Below the pieces are notes generated by a model. It saw only the letters and a program-made list of their open reading frames with translations, ran no database searches and was not told the DNA's origin. Below are positions 6,455 through 8,988 of a stretch of DNA of 8,988 nt, one piece after another (the stretch's first letter is position 1; every line of letters begins with the position of its first letter). The position numbers were made by a program, and so were the translations under genes. This DNA comes from Lachnospiraceae bacterium (GTDB lineage: Bacteria; Bacillota; Clostridia; Lachnospirales; Lachnospiraceae). The stretch lies in the NCBI GenBank assembly GCA_017964745.1, contig JAGCRJ010000228.1:1-8988 (forward strand). The letters are read 5' to 3'.

Positions 6455-7771
6455 TCAGAACTTGTAGTCGTATTTTATCTTGTCGCTAACGCTTATTTCT
6501 TTTCCGGTCTGAACCTCAATAAGTTCAAGCCTTGTATCCGCTATCACGGTATGTTTGCATCCTGCGGGAAGCTCTACCACATCCCCCGCTTTCACTCTTC
6601 TTTTCTCATCGTCTATAACAACGGTTCCTTCACCGGTTATCACGGTCCAGACTTCGTCGCGTCTTTCGTGAGAATGATAATACATATGGTGGCCGGGCAG
6701 CAGTGTGACCTTGATCGTGATGCTGCTGTCTCCGGAATCTATCACCTTGAAGGATCCCCAGCTTTTTTCGGAGTACTTTATCTCACCCGTCACCTTGTCC
6801 ACGATCGGCTTGATGTAGCTGGACTGATGCTTGTCCGAAACAAGTATTCCGTCCGGACCCGCAGCAACTATCACATCCTTTAGTCCCATGCAGACAAGCG
6901 GAATATCCAGGTCATTTACCGCGGTGGTATTTACGCAGTCTCCGCCGAAAATAACATTTCCGACAGAGTTTTTGTCCATCGTCTCGGCCATGGTATTCCA
7001 TGTTCCGACGTCCTTCCACTCTCCGGCAAATCTTATGACACGGATGTTTTCTTCCTTTTCGAGAACCGCGTAATCAAAGCTTATGGGCTCGAGTGATTCG
7101 TATCTTGAAAAAAGATCGTCGTATCCGTTATAGCCGATCAGCTTCCTTGCGATATCAAGTACATATCCCGCCCTGAAGGCAAAGACTCCGGCATTCCAGA
7201 GTGCTCCTTCCTTTATAAGCTTCTCCGCTTCCTCCTCTGAAGGCTTTTCCTTGAAACGAAGAACGGAGCTTATCTCATCAACGCTCTCGGGAATGATGTA
7301 TCCGTATTTTGCGGTAGGGAAAGCAGGCTCGGTTCCCAGAAGGAATATTCCCTTTTCATCCGTGAGCACGGCCTCTTCAAGCCTTCCCAGCGCACGAAAA
7401 TAGTCTTCATCCACGTAAGGATCGACGGGGCAGACGATCACGGGAGAATCCGGAGAAAGCCCCTTCTTATCGGTAAGAAAAGCAAGAGAAAGGATTATCG
7501 CGGGGAATGTATCCCTTCTGCATGGCTCGGGAGAAACATCCACCTTATCTCCGAGCTGGTTGGTAAGTGCGGAGAGCTGCTGTCTCGATGCAGCCACTGT
7601 CACTGCCGAATCGGGAGAAACGGATCTGATCTGGCGGTATACACGCTGGACCATGGACTCCGGCTCTCCTGAGGGAGAGGTGAATATCCTTATGAACTGT
7701 TTACTTCTTACTTCATTTGAAAGCGGCCAGAGCCTTCTGCCCGAGCCGCCTGAAAGCAAAACAATATTCAT
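6455..7771 (-). CDS. manC: Mannose-1-phosphate guanylyltransferase with C-terminal cupin (ManC-like)
   Basis: This 438-residue cytoplasmic enzyme is expected to make GDP-mannose from GTP and mannose-1-phosphate. The nucleotidyltransferase domain (about 1-265) carries LSGGSGRRLWPLS (6-18) with KQF (24-26), PCRRDTFPAI (83-92), CPVDPYV (114-120), FKEKP (173-177), LWNAGVF (191-197), FDYAVLEK (232-239) and WKDVGTWN (252-259). After a linker, a cupin domain (about 335-425) shows the metal pattern H366-x-H368-x4-E373, then PAGxxH with His407. This matches the isomerase half of bifunctional ManC/AlgA proteins. Typical type II isomerases have HHHRxEHW there, so mannose-6-phosphate isomerase activity is less certain than transfer activity. 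The variants PVDPYV and HSHERRDEVW fit a subfamily I associate with Clostridia. The start shares one base with the gmd stop (TAATG), implying translational coupling. Confidence 0.9.
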   Translation of the reverse strand: MNIVLLSGGSGRRLWPLSNEVRSKQFIRIFTSPSGEPESMVQRVYRQIRSVSPDSAVTVAASRQQLSALTNQLGDKVDVSPEPCRRDTFPAIILSLAFLTDKKGLSPDSPVIVCPVDPYVDEDYFRALGRLEEAVLTDEKGIFLLGTEPAFPTAKYGYIIPESVDEISSVLRFKEKPSEEEAEKLIKEGALWNAGVFAFRAGYVLDIARKLIGYNGYDDLFSRYESLEPISFDYAVLEKEENIRVIRFAGEWKDVGTWNTMAETMDKNSVGNVIFGGDCVNTTAVNDLDIPLVCMGLKDVIVAAGPDGILVSDKHQSSYIKPIVDKVTGEIKYSEKSWGSFKVIDSGDSSITIKVTLLPGHHMYYHSHERRDEVWTVITGEGTVVIDDEKRRVKAGDVVELPAGCKHTVIADTRLELIEVQTGKEISVSDKIKYDYKF

Positions 7772-8811
7772 TATCTGTTTGCAGCCTCCAAAGAAGCCTT
7801 CTTCATATCGGCTTCGGTCATCATCTTTACAAGCTCCTCAAAGCTTGTTTCGGACGGATTCCACTTGAGCTCCTCCGCTGCTTTGGAAGGATCTCCGAGA
7901 AGATTTACAACATCCGTGGGTCTGAAGAAATCGGGGCTGACCTCTACGAGAACCCTGCCCGTAGCCTTGTCGATACCCTTTTCGTCGATGCCCTCACCCT
8001 TGAATTCAAGCTCGATACCCGCATGGTGAAATGCAAGCGCACAGAACTCCCTTACGGAATGCTGGACGCCGGTAGCTATGACGTAATCCTCGGGTTTATC
8101 ATTCTGGAGCATGAGATACATGCACTTTACATAGTCGCCCGCAAATCCCCAGTCACGAAGGGATGAAAGGTTTCCGAGATAAAGCTTATCCTGAAGACCC
8201 GCAGCTATGCGCGCTGCGGCGAGAGTGATCTTCCTTGTAACAAAGGTCTCTCCCCTTCTGGGTGATTCATGGTTAAAAAGAATTCCGGAGCATGCAAACA
8301 TTCCGTATGCTTCCCTGTATTCCTTTACGATCCAGTAACCGTACTGCTTGGCAACAGCATAGGGGGAATAGGGATGGAACGGTGTCTTTTCGCTCTGGGG
8401 AACCTCTTCCACTTTGCCGTAAAGCTCGGAGGTCGATGCCTGGTATATACGGCAGGTTTCGGTCTGTCCGGTAACCCTTACCGCTTCGAGCACCCTGAGG
8501 ACACCCGTTGCGTCGACATCGGCCGTAAACTCGGGAACATCAAACGAAACCTGTACATGGCTCTGTGCCGCAAGATTGTAGATCTCATCGGGGCGAATGG
8601 TCCCTATGAGATTTACAAGACTCAGCGAATCGCCGAGATCTCCGAAATGAAGGAAGAAATCATCCCTTCCCTCGAGATGCGCGATCCTCTCCCTGTAATC
8701 TACGGAAGATCTTCTGATCATTCCGTGAACTTCATATCCTTTTTCAAGCAGGAACTCGGCAAGATAGCTTCCATCCTGTCCGGTGATACCGGTAATAAGT
8801 GCTTTCTTCAT
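7771..8811 (-). CDS. gmd: GDP-mannose 4,6-dehydratase
   Basis: This 346-residue short-chain dehydrogenase/reductase converts GDP-mannose to GDP-4-keto-6-deoxymannose in the cytoplasm, the branch point to GDP-fucose, GDP-rhamnose, GDP-perosamine and related sugars. The nucleotide-binding motif is GITGQDGSYLAE (8-19), close to the classic Gmd signature, followed by MIRRSS (31-36) for NADP binding. The active site shows ASTSELYG (125-132) with Thr127 and Glu129, and YAVAK with Tyr151 and Lys155. These align at a constant offset of five with Thr132, Glu134 and Tyr156 of the E. coli enzyme. LFNHESPRRGETFVTRKI (178-195) is also highly typical. Length is normal to slightly short. The ATG at 8811 has GGAG six bases upstream. 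It lies 12 bases after the aminotransferase gene and overlaps the ManC-like gene by one base, so substrate maker and user are coupled. Confidence 0.97.
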   Translation of the reverse strand: MKKALITGITGQDGSYLAEFLLEKGYEVHGMIRRSSVDYRERIAHLEGRDDFFLHFGDLGDSLSLVNLIGTIRPDEIYNLAAQSHVQVSFDVPEFTADVDATGVLRVLEAVRVTGQTETCRIYQASTSELYGKVEEVPQSEKTPFHPYSPYAVAKQYGYWIVKEYREAYGMFACSGILFNHESPRRGETFVTRKITLAAARIAAGLQDKLYLGNLSSLRDWGFAGDYVKCMYLMLQNDKPEDYVIATGVQHSVREFCALAFHHAGIELEFKGEGIDEKGIDKATGRVLVEVSPDFFRPTDVVNLLGDPSKAAEELKWNPSETSFEELVKMMTEADMKKASLEAANR

Positions 8812-8823
8812 ATAAGTCTCCGG

Positions 8824-8988
8824 TCATTTACTGTAATAAGCGGCAAGCTTCTTAACCGCTGCGATGGTATCTTCGATATCCTTATCCGTCATCGCGGGAT
8901 AAAGAGGAATGCTCATGATGCCCTTATATACTTCCTCGGCATTGGGGCAGAGTCCCTTTTCGTATCCGAGATGCCTGTAATGGGGGAA
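8824..8988 (-). CDS. C-terminus of DegT/DnrJ/EryC1-family sugar aminotransferase (5' part outside window)
   Basis: Only the last 54 residues and the stop codon are inside the window. The segment HYRHLGYEKGLCPNAEEVYK (3-22) followed by SIPLYPAMTDKDI (26-38) and a final helix is the standard ending of PLP-dependent nucleotide-sugar aminotransferases: a 'LGY..G..PNAE' stretch, then 'S(I/L)PLYP.MTD'. The style is closer to ArnB/PseC-type C-termini than to the perosamine synthases I know, but too little is visible to name a substrate. The catalytic Lys lies outside the window. With gmd 12 bases downstream, a 4-keto sugar such as GDP-4-keto-6-deoxymannose is a plausible substrate. This is inferred from neighbours only. 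Confidence 0.85.
   Translation of the reverse strand, partial: FPHYRHLGYEKGLCPNAEEVYKGIMSIPLYPAMTDKDIEDTIAAVKKLAAYYSK

Overview
The window looks like chromosomal DNA from a Gram-positive anaerobe of the class Clostridia, most likely Lachnospiraceae-like. The clues are a class A penicillin-binding protein with a clostridial-type Cys-containing tail, a ManC-like enzyme carrying the motif variants I associate with Clostridia, a small coiled-coil protein of a kind common in Lachnospiraceae, strong Shine-Dalgarno sites, and TTGACA/TATAAT-type promoters. This placement is an inference from protein style, not a database match. Coding density is very high and no stretch over 300 bases lacks a gene. 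I see no tRNA, rRNA, CRISPR array, insertion sequence or phage gene.

Region 1 (1-1375, minus strand) holds the N-terminal part of a two-domain protein that runs off the left edge: a DUF1905-like barrel followed by a C39/papain-like cysteine peptidase domain. It has its own strong promoter. Upstream of it is yigZ, an IMPACT-family gene that starts at TTG. yigZ is divergent from a plus-strand gene for a 109-residue acidic coiled-coil protein (1376-1705), and the two share a 79-base interval with overlapping promoters. The plus-strand gene ends in a clear intrinsic terminator (1712-1740), which lies tail to tail with the next block.

Region 2 (1750-8988, minus strand, transcribed right to left) is one tightly packed gene block. 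In order of transcription it holds the end of a DegT/DnrJ/EryC1-type sugar aminotransferase, gmd (GDP-mannose 4,6-dehydratase), a manC-like mannose-1-phosphate guanylyltransferase with a C-terminal cupin, a polytopic GT-C-like membrane protein, a 95-residue unknown protein, and a bifunctional class A penicillin-binding protein. A probable internal promoter precedes the last two genes.

Taken together, the block makes GDP-mannose, converts it to GDP-4-keto-6-deoxymannose, and possibly aminates that or a related keto sugar. A membrane glycosyltransferase-like protein and a peptidoglycan synthase follow directly downstream. The theme is envelope polysaccharide and cell wall. The least ordinary items are the DUF1905-like/cysteine-peptidase fusion and the GT-C-like protein, which has lost the usual Asp-Glu and His-Pro-Pro signatures.
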